Assembly (NCBI GenBank): GCA_002705205.1
Contig: PAHP01000006.1
Span: forward strand, 62,001-126,000
Source: Flavobacteriales bacterium
GTDB taxonomy: Bacteria; Bacteroidota; Bacteroidia; Flavobacteriales; BACL11
DNA length: 64,000 bases
Direction: 5' to 3'
A model generated the notes under the pieces. It was given only the letters and a program-made list of their open reading frames with translations. It was not told the DNA's origin and did not search any database. How positions within the stretch are numbered: the stretch's first letter is position 1; the number at the start of each line of letters is the position of its first letter. Of the stretch, positions 51,806 to 61,125 are shown piece by piece. Both the position numbers and the translations under genes were made by a program.

Positions 51806-52640
51806 CTAAGGTTACAGGGTTTTGTGAAAGCGCATCAGATAATTGCTCGTCATTAGGTGCCGATCCATGCCACTTATGTGTTCCCATCATAAAATCAACT
51901 CCATTACCCATCTCAGTATGCATAATAATTACTATTGGTTTTCCAGATCCACTAAGTTTCTTTGCTGCTTGCAATGTATTAATAATCGCTTCAATATTAT
52001 TACCTTCTTTTTCTTCAAGTACAAGCCAGCCAAAAGACTCAAGCTTAGCTTTTAGATCGCCAATTGGTAATACGTCATCTAATGACCCGTCAATTTGTTT
52101 TTGATTATAGTCAATAGTTGAAATAATATTATCTACGTTATTTCCTGCAGCATACATTAATGCCTCCCAAACCTGTCCTTCTTGCAATTCTCCATCACCA
52201 TGCAAAGAATAGACTAATGAGTTGTCATTATTTAGTTTTTTAGTAAGCGCTACTCCAATTGCATTTGAAAGTCCCTGACCTAATGACCCTGATGCCATTC
52301 TTATCCCTTCTAGTCCCTCATGTGTTGTTGGGTGTCCTTGTAATCTACTGTTTATTTTTCTAAATGTTGATAGCTCTTCTATATTGAAATAACCACTCCT
52401 TGCTAACACTGAATAAAATACAGGTGAAATATGTCCATTTGATAGTAAAAAAACATCTTCATTTTTTGCATTCATACTAAAGTTGGTATTGTGATTCATA
52501 ATATTAAAATAGAGAGCTGTAAAATATTCAGCACATCCTAATGAACCTCCGGGGTGTCCAGAACTATTAGCATGAACCATTCTTAATATATCTCTTCTTA
52601 CTTGTACAACCGTATCTTTTAATTCAGCAATATTTAGCAT
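51795..52640 (-). CDS. Transketolase, N-terminal subunit
   Basis: N-terminal, thiamine-diphosphate-binding half of a split transketolase, 281 residues. Marks: HANSSGHPGGSLGCAEYFTA, DVFLLSNGHISPVFYSVLAR, GSLGQGLSNAIGVAL and the ThDP/magnesium motif GDGELQEGQVWEALMYAAG followed by DYNQKQIDG. It is complete, with its own start and stop, so it is a true split subunit and not a broken gene. It heads the four-gene operon; a -7 box lies 24 nt before the ATG. Confidence 0.94.
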   Translation of the reverse strand: MLNIAELKDTVVQVRRDILRMVHANSSGHPGGSLGCAEYFTALYFNIMNHNTNFSMNAKNEDVFLLSNGHISPVFYSVLARSGYFNIEELSTFRKINSRLQGHPTTHEGLEGIRMASGSLGQGLSNAIGVALTKKLNNDNSLVYSLHGDGELQEGQVWEALMYAAGNNVDNIISTIDYNQKQIDGSLDDVLPIGDLKAKLESFGWLVLEEKEGNNIEAIINTLQAAKKLSGSGKPIVIIMHTEMGNGVDFMMGTHKWHGSAPNDEQLSDALSQNPVTLGDY

Positions 52641-52664
52641 TTTTTTATCTTAATTAATTTCTTT

Positions 52665-52672
52665 CAAAAATA
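52665..52672 (-). promoter_or_regulatory. Predicted -7 box (TATTTTTG) for the transketolase operon
   Basis: Exact TAnnTTTG match on the minus strand, 24 nt before the ATG at 52640. Confidence 0.45.
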
Positions 52673-52785
52673 AGAATACTTATCTCTGTAGATATTTAAC
52701 CAAATGAAATATCATTAAATTTATTAACGAATTATTGACAAGAAAAAGTTGTATAGCTTCACAGTATTACTTGTCTGTAAAATGA

Positions 52786-52793
52786 TACCTTTG
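52786..52793 (+). promoter_or_regulatory. Predicted -7 box (TACCTTTG) for ychF
   Basis: Exact TAnnTTTG match, 23 nt before the ychF ATG at 52817. The 176-nt divergent gap holds this and the transketolase promoter; nothing else was recognised in it. Confidence 0.45.
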
Positions 52794-52816
52794 ACAACCT
52801 TTTAAATTTTTTATAT

Positions 52817-53914
52817 ATGGCCTTAAAATGTGGAATTGTAGGATTACCGAATGTTGGCAAATCAACTCTTTTTAATTGTTTGTCTAAAGCTAAAGCTCAG
52901 TCAGCAAACTTTCCTTTTTGTACTATTGAGCCTAATGTAGGTATTATTACTGTTCCTGATGAAAGACTAGAGACTTTAGCAAATATTGTTAATCCAGAAA
53001 GAGTCATGCCAACTACTGTTGAAGTGGTAGATATTGCAGGGCTTGTTAAAGGAGCTAGTAAAGGGGAGGGGTTAGGCAATAAATTTTTAGGTAATATTCG
53101 TGAGACTAATGCAATTATTCATGTTTTAAGATGTTTTGAAGATGAAAATATTGTTCATGTTGATGGTTCTGTTAACCCAGTAAGAGATAAAGAAACAATT
53201 GATATGGAATTACAGTTAAAAGATCTAGAAACATTAGAAAAATTACGTGACAAAAATATTAGAACTGCAAAGTCTGGAGATAAGTTAGCGAATAGAATAA
53301 TTAATACTGCTGAGAAATATATAGCACACTTAGAAGCTGGTAACTCAGCAAGAAGTATGCATTCTAATGATGAAGAGTTAGAAATAATATCTGATTTACA
53401 TTTAATTACAGCAAAGCCTGTTTTATATATATGTAATGTTAATGAAGTTTCTTTAAAGACAGGAAATAAGCATGTGGACGCAGTAAAAGATGCTGTTAAG
53501 AATGAAGATGCTGAGGTTATTTTAATTGCAACGGCTATTGAATCAGAGATTGCTGAACTAGATGAAATCGAAGAACAGCAAATGTTCTTAGAAGAGTTAG
53601 GCTTAGAAAAACCTGGCGTACATTACTTAATTCAGGCAACTTACAAGTTACTAAACCTTCAGACTTTCTTTACTGCTGGAGCAAAGGAGGTAAGAGCATG
53701 GACAATTAAAAAGGGCATGAAAGCTCCTAAAGCTGCAGCAGTTATACATACTGATTTTGAGAAAGGTTTTATTAGAGCAGAAGTAATATCATACAATGAC
53801 TTTATTAATTTAGGATCTGAGCAAGCTTCTAGGGATGCGGGAAAGCTTTCTATAGAAGGTAAAGATTATATGGTAAAAGATGGTGATATTATACATTTTC
53901 GATTTAATGTATAA
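52817..53914 (+). CDS. ychF: OBG-type ATPase YchF
   Basis: Ribosome-associated P-loop protein of 365 residues, related to human OLA1. It has GLPNVGKSTLFNCLSKAKAQ (residues 9-28), the FPFCTIEPNVGI switch I, VDIAGLVKGASKGEGLGNKF switch II, and CNVNE in place of the usual NKxD. The change to NxxE explains why this family prefers ATP to GTP. The C-terminal TGS domain is present (VIHTDFEKGFIRAEVI, ending HFRFNV). Length is normal. It is transcribed alone between divergent and downstream promoters. Confidence 0.97.
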   Translation: MALKCGIVGLPNVGKSTLFNCLSKAKAQSANFPFCTIEPNVGIITVPDERLETLANIVNPERVMPTTVEVVDIAGLVKGASKGEGLGNKFLGNIRETNAIIHVLRCFEDENIVHVDGSVNPVRDKETIDMELQLKDLETLEKLRDKNIRTAKSGDKLANRIINTAEKYIAHLEAGNSARSMHSNDEELEIISDLHLITAKPVLYICNVNEVSLKTGNKHVDAVKDAVKNEDAEVILIATAIESEIAELDEIEEQQMFLEELGLEKPGVHYLIQATYKLLNLQTFFTAGAKEVRAWTIKKGMKAPKAAAVIHTDFEKGFIRAEVISYNDFINLGSEQASRDAGKLSIEGKDYMVKDGDIIHFRFNV

Positions 53915-54025
53915 TTATCTGAAAAATAAAAGAATAAAGCCACATATACTTAACATAATTTTTCTGGTTGAAAAACCTGTTAATAACGTACTAATCTTTT
54001 TATAAATAAGATTAATGAGTGTTTT

Positions 54026-54033
54026 TATATTTG
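54026..54033 (+). promoter_or_regulatory. Predicted -7 box (TATATTTG) for parE
   Basis: Exact TAnnTTTG match, 42 nt before the parE ATG at 54076. It lies within the longest open frame (a GTG at 54019 would begin before it), so it argues for the shorter start. Confidence 0.45.
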
Positions 54034-54075
54034 CTTTCTAATTTTTCAAAAACAAGCAAAACAAGAATTAATCTA

Positions 54076-55920
54076 ATGGATGTAGCAAATTATAATGAAG
54101 ATAGTATACGTTCACTTGATTGGAAAGAACATATTCGATTACGACCAGGCATGTATATTGGTAAAATGGGAAATGGATCATCTCCTGATGACGGTGTCTA
54201 TGTACTGCTAAAAGAGGTGATTGATAATTCTATCGATGAGTTTGTCATGGGTAATGGAAAAACAATTGAAGTAAATATAAAAAACAATAAAGTTTCTATA
54301 CGTGATTTTGGAAGAGGTATACCTTTAGGAAAAGTAATTGACTGTGTCTCTAAGATTAATACAGGTGCAAAATATGACTCAAAAGTTTTTAAGAAATCAG
54401 TTGGACTTAATGGTGTTGGTACAAAAGCTGCAAATGCATTGTCTTCTTACTTTAAAATTAGTTCAGTTCGTGAAGGAAAAAGTAAACTAGTTGAATTTAA
54501 ACAAGGGGAGATTATTAATGACGAACCAATACAGGAAAATACTAGCAGAAGAGGAACTAAAGTTACTTTTATCGCTGATGAATCTCTTTTTGGTAAATAT
54601 CGATTTATAAGTGAGTATGTAGAAAAAATGATGTGGAATTATTGTTACCTGAATCCCGGACTAACAATTATATATAATAATGAGAAATATTATTCTGAGA
54701 ACGGTTTATTTGATCTATTAGATCAGAATACTGATGCTGAGAAACTATATCCAATTATTCATCTTTCTAGTAATGATATTGAGGTAGCAATAACACACTG
54801 TAAGAGTCAATATTCTGAGCAATATTATTCATTTGTCAATGGACAGCATACTGTTCAAGGAGGAACTCATCAAGGAGCTTTCCGACAGGCTCTTGTAAAA
54901 ACAATAAGGGAGTTTTATGGTAAAAATTATGATGCATCTGATATCAGGCAAGCAATAAATGCAGCAATTAGCATTAAAGTAATTGAACCAGTTTTTGAGT
55001 CTCAAACTAAAACAAAACTTGGCTCTGCTGAGATGGAGCCTGGTGGCGTTACAGTTTTAACATTTATTCAAGATTTTCTTAAAAAACAACTGGACAACTT
55101 TCTTCATAAGAATCCTGTTACTGCTGAGGCAATTGAGGAAAAGATAAAGCAAACGGAGCATGAAAGAAAGGCAATGGCAGGAGTAAAAAAACTTGCTAGA
55201 GAAAGAGCTAAGAAAGCCAATCTACACAATAAGAAATTACGAGATTGTAGGGTGCATTATAATGATCAGAAGCAAGAAAATAGAGCTGATTCAACACTTT
55301 TTATTACAGAGGGAGATTCAGCATCTGGGTCAATTACTAAAACTCGTGACATTAAAACACAAGCAGTATTTAGTCTTCGAGGTAAACCACTCAATTCGTT
55401 CGGACTGACCAAAAAGGTTGTTTATGAAAATGAGGAGTTTAATTTATTGCAAGCAGCTCTTAATATTGAACAGGGTATTGATGACTTGCGTTATAATAAA
55501 ATTGTAATTGCTACTGATGCTGATGTAGATGGAATGCATATTAGACTATTGTTACTTACTTTCTTTTTACAGTTTTTCCCAGAACTAGTCAAAGAAGGAC
55601 ATGTTTACATTCTAGAGACACCTTTATTTAGAGTAAGAAATAAAAAGAAAACTATATATTGTTATTCAGAAAAAGATAGAAGAGAGGCGCTTCAGGAAAT
55701 TGGTAATTCAGCAGAAATAACACGTTTTAAAGGACTTGGGGAAATATCACCAAGTGAGTTTAAATATTTTATAGGTAGTGACATGAGACTAGACCCTGTA
55801 ATACTAGGAAAAGAATCAAAAGTTCAAGATTTATTAAAATATTTTATGGGAAAAAATAGTAAAGAAAGACAAGACTTTATAATTTCTAATCTAAGAGTTG
55901 AAGAGGATATAATTAATTAA
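54076..55920 (+). CDS. parE: DNA topoisomerase IV subunit B (ParE)
   Basis: ATPase subunit of the type IIA topoisomerase that unlinks daughter chromosomes, 614 residues. GHKL ATPase features: [27 protein letters not shown] (catalytic Glu, Asn), [24 protein letters not shown]. Transducer: [14 protein letters not shown]. Toprim: EGDSASGSI near residue 412 and [19 protein letters not shown] near 478, lacking the long insertion of some GyrB proteins. The start [16 protein letters not shown] at 54076 is preferred because the promoter lies between it and an earlier GTG. It is followed after 4 nt by a small membrane-protein gene and then parC. Confidence 0.93.
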   Translation: MDVANYNEDSIRSLDWKEHIRLRPGMYIGKMGNGSSPDDGVYVLLKEVIDNSIDEFVMGNGKTIEVNIKNNKVSIRDFGRGIPLGKVIDCVSKINTGAKYDSKVFKKSVGLNGVGTKAANALSSYFKISSVREGKSKLVEFKQGEIINDEPIQENTSRRGTKVTFIADESLFGKYRFISEYVEKMMWNYCYLNPGLTIIYNNEKYYSENGLFDLLDQNTDAEKLYPIIHLSSNDIEVAITHCKSQYSEQYYSFVNGQHTVQGGTHQGAFRQALVKTIREFYGKNYDASDIRQAINAAISIKVIEPVFESQTKTKLGSAEMEPGGVTVLTFIQDFLKKQLDNFLHKNPVTAEAIEEKIKQTEHERKAMAGVKKLARERAKKANLHNKKLRDCRVHYNDQKQENRADSTLFITEGDSASGSITKTRDIKTQAVFSLRGKPLNSFGLTKKVVYENEEFNLLQAALNIEQGIDDLRYNKIVIATDADVDGMHIRLLLLTFFLQFFPELVKEGHVYILETPLFRVRNKKKTIYCYSEKDRREALQEIGNSAEITRFKGLGEISPSEFKYFIGSDMRLDPVILGKESKVQDLLKYFMGKNSKERQDFIISNLRVEEDIIN

Positions 55921-55924
55921 TACA

Positions 55925-56407
55925 ATGAATCTAAAATATCATAACATAAAAAGGTCATATTTAATAACCGCTATGATATCATTAGTTGGAGTACTTGGCT
56001 TTGCTCTTCCATTATTATTTTCATATATGCTTCCTAATTCCGGTATTACTTCTTATATCATTGAAAATAAAAATTATATTTTATTATTAATTCCTGTCTT
56101 TGTTTATATTATAATTAAAGGGATATTCTTCTATAAAATATCAATAGATAATTATGTAATTCAGATTGTGTCATCTAGGACTATTAGCGGGATTTTTGGA
56201 AAGAGAAATTATGTTGATATCTCACATAAGATGTTAGAAGATTATTCTTTTTTTGAAAGACCATTCTCCATCAATAAAACTTTAATGCTGAAAATAAGAA
56301 ACAATAACAGGAGAATTATTAAACGATTTAACATGACTTTAATATCTGAAGAAGAGATTGAAGGAATTAGCAGCATATTAGATAAAATAATTGTAAAAAA
56401 CAATTAA
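55925..56407 (+). CDS. Small membrane protein between parE and parC, PH-like domain possible
   Basis: Protein of 160 residues with two membrane helices, about residues 13-36 (ITAMISLVGVLGFALPLLFS) and 49-67 (YILLLIPVFVYIIIKGIF). The cytoplasmic C-terminal half (YKISIDNYVIQIVSSRTIS ... YVDISHKMLEDYSFFERPFS ... TLMLKIRNNNRRIIKRFNMT) alternates strand-forming residues like bacterial PH/bPH domains. I cannot name the family. It starts 4 nt after parE and its TAA shares a base with the parC ATG, so it is translationally coupled to the topoisomerase subunits. Whether it has a role in chromosome segregation is unknown. Confidence 0.75.
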   Translation: MNLKYHNIKRSYLITAMISLVGVLGFALPLLFSYMLPNSGITSYIIENKNYILLLIPVFVYIIIKGIFFYKISIDNYVIQIVSSRTISGIFGKRNYVDISHKMLEDYSFFERPFSINKTLMLKIRNNNRRIIKRFNMTLISEEEIEGISSILDKIIVKNN

Positions 56408-59064
56408 TGAACAGAGAGAATCCAATAGATGAAAAAAATAAAGAAGAGAAGGTTATTCATGTTTTTGGGATGTACCAGAACTGGTTCCTCGACTATGCTT
56501 CATATGTAATCCTAGAAAGAGCTGTCCCTAATATTAACGATGGTTTAAAACCTGTGCAAAGAAGGATTCTTCATTCTTTAAAAGAATTAGATGATGGAAG
56601 GTATCATAAGGTTGCAAATGTAATTGGGCACACTATGAAATATCATCCTCATGGAGATGCTTCTATTGGAGATGCAATGGTTCAGATTGGGCAGAAAGAA
56701 TTATTACTTGATATGCAGGGTAATTGGGGAAATCTTGCAACTGGAGACAGAGCAGCTGCTCCTAGATATATTGAGGTCAGATTAACTCCTTTTGCATTAG
56801 ATGTTGTATATAATAAAAAGATCACACATTGGAGATCAAGTTATGATGGAAGAGGGAGGGAGCCACAAACACTACCAGTAAAGTTTCCTTTACTTCTAGT
56901 TCATGGAGTTGAAGGTATTGCTGTAGGACTCTCAACAAAGATATTGCCACATAATTTTAATGAACTTATTGATGCTTCAATAAAAGTCCTTAATGGAATA
57001 AAACCAAAGATATTTCCTGATTTTTTTAGTGGAGGAAGTGCTGATTTTAGTAATTATAATAATGGAATGAGAGGTGGTAAAGTTCGAGTAAGAGCTAAAA
57101 TTACTCAAGAAGACAGGAATACTTTAATAATATCAGAGTTACCGTTCTCAACAAATACATCATCATTAATTAATTCTATATTGAAAGCTAATGACAAGGG
57201 AAAAATAAAGATAAAAAAGATAGAAGATAATACTGCTGAGAATGTAGAGATTTCAGTTTCAATTCCATCAGGAATATCACCTGACAAGACCATTGATGCT
57301 CTATACAGATTTACTGACTGTGAAATATCTATCTCACCATTAGCGTGTATTATTGAAGATAATACTCCAAAATTCATGGGTGTATCTGAAATTTTACAAC
57401 ACTCCACTAATTATACACTAGAACTACTAACAAAGGAACTTGAGGTAAATCTTAGTGAAACACAAGATAAATGGCATTTTGCCTCTTTAGAAAGAATATT
57501 TATCGAGAATCGGATCTATCATAAAATTGAAGAACTAGATAGCTGGCAAAAAATAATCTCAACAATCCATACAGAGATAAATCCTTATATAAAAGATTTA
57601 ATTAAAGAAGTTAGTGATGAGGATATTGAGAAGCTTACTGAAATAAAAATCAAAAAGATTACAAAGTTTGATTTAGATAGAGCCAGAGAAGAGCTAAGTA
57701 AGCTTGAAGAAAGAATTAAGGAAATCAAAGGCTATCTAGCTAACATAACTGACTATGCTATTGATTATTTTAAGAGCCTTAAATCCAAGTATGGGAAAGA
57801 TAAGAAGCGAAGAACTGAGATAAGAACTTTTGAAAGTATTGATGCTACAAAGGTTGTTGTAGCTAATAAAAGACTTTATGTTAATAGAGAAGAAGGTTTT
57901 ATTGGAACTACAATGCGTAAGGATGAGTTTATTTCTGATTGCTCTGATATTGATGATATTATTGTTTTTAGGAAAAATGGCTATATGCAGGTTGTTAAAG
58001 TAGATAGCAAAGTGTTTGTAGGTAAAGATATTATTCATTGTGCAGTTTTTAAGAAGAAAGATGAGCGGACAATATATAATATGATTTATAAAGACGGATT
58101 ATCTGGAAATACAATGATGAAGCGTTTTCCTGTAACCTCTATTACTAGAAATAAAGAATATCAAGTAACAAAATCTGACAAGGGTAGTAAAATAATTTAT
58201 TTTACTGCAAATCCAAATGGAGAAGCTGAAAAAGTAACTATTCATCTTAGAAAGTTAGCTAAACTTAAGACATTGAAGATGGATATTGATTTTGCTGAAT
58301 TAAGTATTAAAGGAAAGGGGGCTGGAGGAAATATTCTAACTAAAAAAGCAGTTAAGAAGGTCGAATTAAAATCAATAGGAATATCAACTTTATCAGCACG
58401 TAAAATTTGGTTTGATGATACAGTGCAAAGATTAAATGTTGATGAAAGAGGAGAGTTGTTAGGAGCTTTTAAGTCAGATGACAAGATACTTACTATTCAT
58501 CAATCTGGAGACATTGAATTAAAGAGCTTTGATATTAGTAATCATTTTGATGAAGACATGATACTAATAGAAAAAAATAACATTCAAAAACCTATCTCCG
58601 CAATTTATTATAATAAAAATAAAAAGAGCTATTATGTGAAACGGTTTTTAGTATCTAATACTATGAGCCGTTTTAATCTTATGCCTAATGATGGAGAAAA
58701 TCAACTTGAGGTAGTAACTACTGACTGGCATCCTCAAGTTGAGATTATTTTTGTAAAAGAGAAAGGAAAAGAAAGGCAAAAAAAGATTATTAACCTCCAA
58801 GAATTTATCTCAATAAAAGGAGAAAAATCTCTAGGTAATAAACTAACATCTAAGAAAGTGAAAGAAATTAACTTATTAGAACCTCTTCCATTTAAAGAAT
58901 CATTAGAAGAAGATCAGCCAGAAGAACTTAATACAAAAGAAAATATTGGCAATACAAAATCAGAGATTAAAATTACAGATAAATTAAAAAAAGATCAATT
59001 AGATGGAAATGAGAAGTCTGAAGATGATGAATATTTAGGAGGGCAAATAACTCTTGAACTTTAA
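56407..59064 (+). CDS. parC: DNA topoisomerase IV subunit A (ParC)
   Basis: DNA-breaking subunit of topoisomerase IV, 885 residues. It shows YASYVILERAVPNINDGLKP, the winged-helix QRRILHSLKELDDG, KYHPHGDASIGDAMV and the active-site Tyr121 in AAPRYIEVRL. The C-terminal beta-pinwheel covers about 490-830 with weak repeats, followed by an acidic tail of about 50 residues. It overlaps the small membrane-protein gene by one base. Pairing with parE marks it as ParC rather than GyrA. Confidence 0.94.
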   Translation: MNRENPIDEKNKEEKVIHVFGMYQNWFLDYASYVILERAVPNINDGLKPVQRRILHSLKELDDGRYHKVANVIGHTMKYHPHGDASIGDAMVQIGQKELLLDMQGNWGNLATGDRAAAPRYIEVRLTPFALDVVYNKKITHWRSSYDGRGREPQTLPVKFPLLLVHGVEGIAVGLSTKILPHNFNELIDASIKVLNGIKPKIFPDFFSGGSADFSNYNNGMRGGKVRVRAKITQEDRNTLIISELPFSTNTSSLINSILKANDKGKIKIKKIEDNTAENVEISVSIPSGISPDKTIDALYRFTDCEISISPLACIIEDNTPKFMGVSEILQHSTNYTLELLTKELEVNLSETQDKWHFASLERIFIENRIYHKIEELDSWQKIISTIHTEINPYIKDLIKEVSDEDIEKLTEIKIKKITKFDLDRAREELSKLEERIKEIKGYLANITDYAIDYFKSLKSKYGKDKKRRTEIRTFESIDATKVVVANKRLYVNREEGFIGTTMRKDEFISDCSDIDDIIVFRKNGYMQVVKVDSKVFVGKDIIHCAVFKKKDERTIYNMIYKDGLSGNTMMKRFPVTSITRNKEYQVTKSDKGSKIIYFTANPNGEAEKVTIHLRKLAKLKTLKMDIDFAELSIKGKGAGGNILTKKAVKKVELKSIGISTLSARKIWFDDTVQRLNVDERGELLGAFKSDDKILTIHQSGDIELKSFDISNHFDEDMILIEKNNIQKPISAIYYNKNKKSYYVKRFLVSNTMSRFNLMPNDGENQLEVVTTDWHPQVEIIFVKEKGKERQKKIINLQEFISIKGEKSLGNKLTSKKVKEINLLEPLPFKESLEEDQPEELNTKENIGNTKSEIKITDKLKKDQLDGNEKSEDDEYLGGQITLEL

Positions 59065-59124
59065 TTTAATCAACAAAAAAATACTATAAAATAAGTAGAT
59101 TTTCTATATTTTTACAAAAAATAA

Positions 59125-61125
59125 ATGAACATGAAAAAAACTCTAATCTTAATACTTTTTATAACACCTATATTAATTATAGCGCAAAATTCCTATAACT
59201 TAACGCTAGTAGCAGATTACGAATGGTTTTCTACTGAGGGAAATGATATATGGGGGTGGGTAGATCCTTTAGATGGTGCCGAATATGCCCTTGTAGGCTT
59301 AAACGATGGTTTTGCTTGTGTTAATGTTAGTTCTGCATCAAACCCTATTTTGGAATTTGAGATTCCTGATTTAAATTCAACTTGGAGAGATGTAAAGACA
59401 TGGGGTAATTATGCTTACGTTACTACTGAAGCAGATGCTGGTTTATTAATAGTAGATTTAACTGATATGACTGGAAATACTTATTGGCATTTAAGTACCT
59501 TTAACAACCCTTCTACAGGAGCAACAGTTGAGTTTACAGCAGCACATAATTTATATATTGACGAAAAAGGAATATGCTATATCTTTGGTGCCAGCCTTAA
59601 TGGTGGAGGTTCAAACCCTTCAGATGGAGCGATATTTTTAGATGTTGGAAATAATCCTACAAATCCAATTTATCTAGGTGAATGGGATGAAGAGTATATT
59701 CATGATGGTATGGTTAGAGGAGATACTATGTATGCTGGCTGTATATATACTGGTGATCTTTATATTGTTGATGTAAGCAATAAAAATAACCCTGTGACTA
59801 TAGGAACACATCAAACTCCTAGTGCTTTTACACATAATGCTTGGATAAGTGATGATGGAAATCATGTTTTTACCACTGATGAGACCTCAGATGCTTATAT
59901 TGGGTCCTACAACATATCAGATATGTCTAATATCCAAGAAGTAGATAGAATCCAATCCAATCCTGGATCTAATTCAATCCCTCATAATACTCATGTTGAT
60001 GGAAATTTTCTTGTCACTTCATGGTACAGAGATGGAACAACAGTTCATGATATCTCTAATCCAAATAATTTAGTTCAGGTTGCTTATTATGATTCTTATT
60101 CAGGATCTGGCGATGGATTTGATGGTTGTTGGGGAACATACCCATTTTTACCCTCAGGTATTATAATTTCATCTGACATTAATACTAGTAGTAATGGGAA
60201 CGCACGATTATTAATATTTGAAAGAGGCTTTTCTAATGCTTGTTATTTGGAAGGAAATGTTATCGATGGTAATAGTGGATTAAATCTCACAGGAGCTACT
60301 GTTGTAATCTTAAATACTACTATACCTAATAGTTCTAGCACTAATTTAAATGGAGAGTATACTAGTGGTAATGCTGATGCAGGCACTTTTGATGTTGAAT
60401 TTTCAATGCTAGGTTATATTTCTGACACTTTGCAAGCAACATTGATTAACGGACAAGTTGTTTTGCTAAATGCTACATTATATAATGACCCTAATATGCC
60501 AATTTTAGGCTGTATGAATCCATTAGCAAATAATTATAATCCTAATGCGAACACATCATTAGAATTTGGAGGAGAGTATGATAATACTTTTTCTACTGGA
60601 GGTTATTTTAATGGTAATCAGCATCTAATTTTTAACGCTACAACTGATTTATTAATAAAGTCAGCAGTATTTTATGCTGATGACCCAAGATCAGTAACTT
60701 TTGAGTTAAGAAATAATAGTGGGAACGTTATTGATGACACAACACATTTATTAATTCAAGGTGCACAACAACTAACTTTAAATTTTGAAGTGCCTGCTGG
60801 AACAGATATGCAATTAGGTATTTCTAGCGGGAATACGGGCTTATATAGAAATAATGATGGAGCTAATTACCCTTATAATATTGGTTCAGTAATGAGTATT
60901 ACTGGAAATAGTGCAGACCCTGATTATTATTATTTCTATTATAATATTGAGGTTGAAGTTCCTTGTGACAATACAATATTAGGTCTTAATCATGTAGACA
61001 AACCTACAAGAAGCATGTTCAAAGTGACAGACGTATTGGGTAGAGAAGTAGGTTATAGTTCTAATCAAACGCTGTTCTATTTATTTGATGATGGTACAGT
61101 TGAGAAAAGAATTGTTGTAGATTAA
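59125..61125 (+). CDS. Choice-of-anchor-B/LVIVD surface protein with variant sorting tail
   Basis: Secreted protein of 666 residues (ATG at 59131 is equally good). Signal peptide MKKTLILILFITPILIIAQ. LVIVD-type propeller repeats at about 30-370 (YALVGLNDGFACVNVSSASN, AGLLIVDLTD, GDLYIVDVSNKNNP, THNAWISDDGNHVFTTDE) mark the choice-of-anchor-B family. A carboxypeptidase-regulatory-like domain follows at about 375-450 (CYLEGNVIDGNSGLNLTGAT), then GCMNPLANNYNPNA, a Cys-Met-Asn repeat module. The tail (MFKVTDVLGREVGYSSNQ ... FDDGTVEKRIVVD) is a type A-like sorting signal. Its stop touches the convergent permease stop with no base between. Confidence 0.85.
   Translation: MNMKKTLILILFITPILIIAQNSYNLTLVADYEWFSTEGNDIWGWVDPLDGAEYALVGLNDGFACVNVSSASNPILEFEIPDLNSTWRDVKTWGNYAYVTTEADAGLLIVDLTDMTGNTYWHLSTFNNPSTGATVEFTAAHNLYIDEKGICYIFGASLNGGGSNPSDGAIFLDVGNNPTNPIYLGEWDEEYIHDGMVRGDTMYAGCIYTGDLYIVDVSNKNNPVTIGTHQTPSAFTHNAWISDDGNHVFTTDETSDAYIGSYNISDMSNIQEVDRIQSNPGSNSIPHNTHVDGNFLVTSWYRDGTTVHDISNPNNLVQVAYYDSYSGSGDGFDGCWGTYPFLPSGIIISSDINTSSNGNARLLIFERGFSNACYLEGNVIDGNSGLNLTGATVVILNTTIPNSSSTNLNGEYTSGNADAGTFDVEFSMLGYISDTLQATLINGQVVLLNATLYNDPNMPILGCMNPLANNYNPNANTSLEFGGEYDNTFSTGGYFNGNQHLIFNATTDLLIKSAVFYADDPRSVTFELRNNSGNVIDDTTHLLIQGAQQLTLNFEVPAGTDMQLGISSGNTGLYRNNDGANYPYNIGSVMSITGNSADPDYYYFYYNIEVEVPCDNTILGLNHVDKPTRSMFKVTDVLGREVGYSSNQTLFYLFDDGTVEKRIVVD

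Noticed and set aside
49493-52640. Split transketolase as a broken gene
   Set aside because: Both halves have their own starts, stops and full motif sets, are separated by an intact gene, and split transketolases are known in bacteria and archaea.
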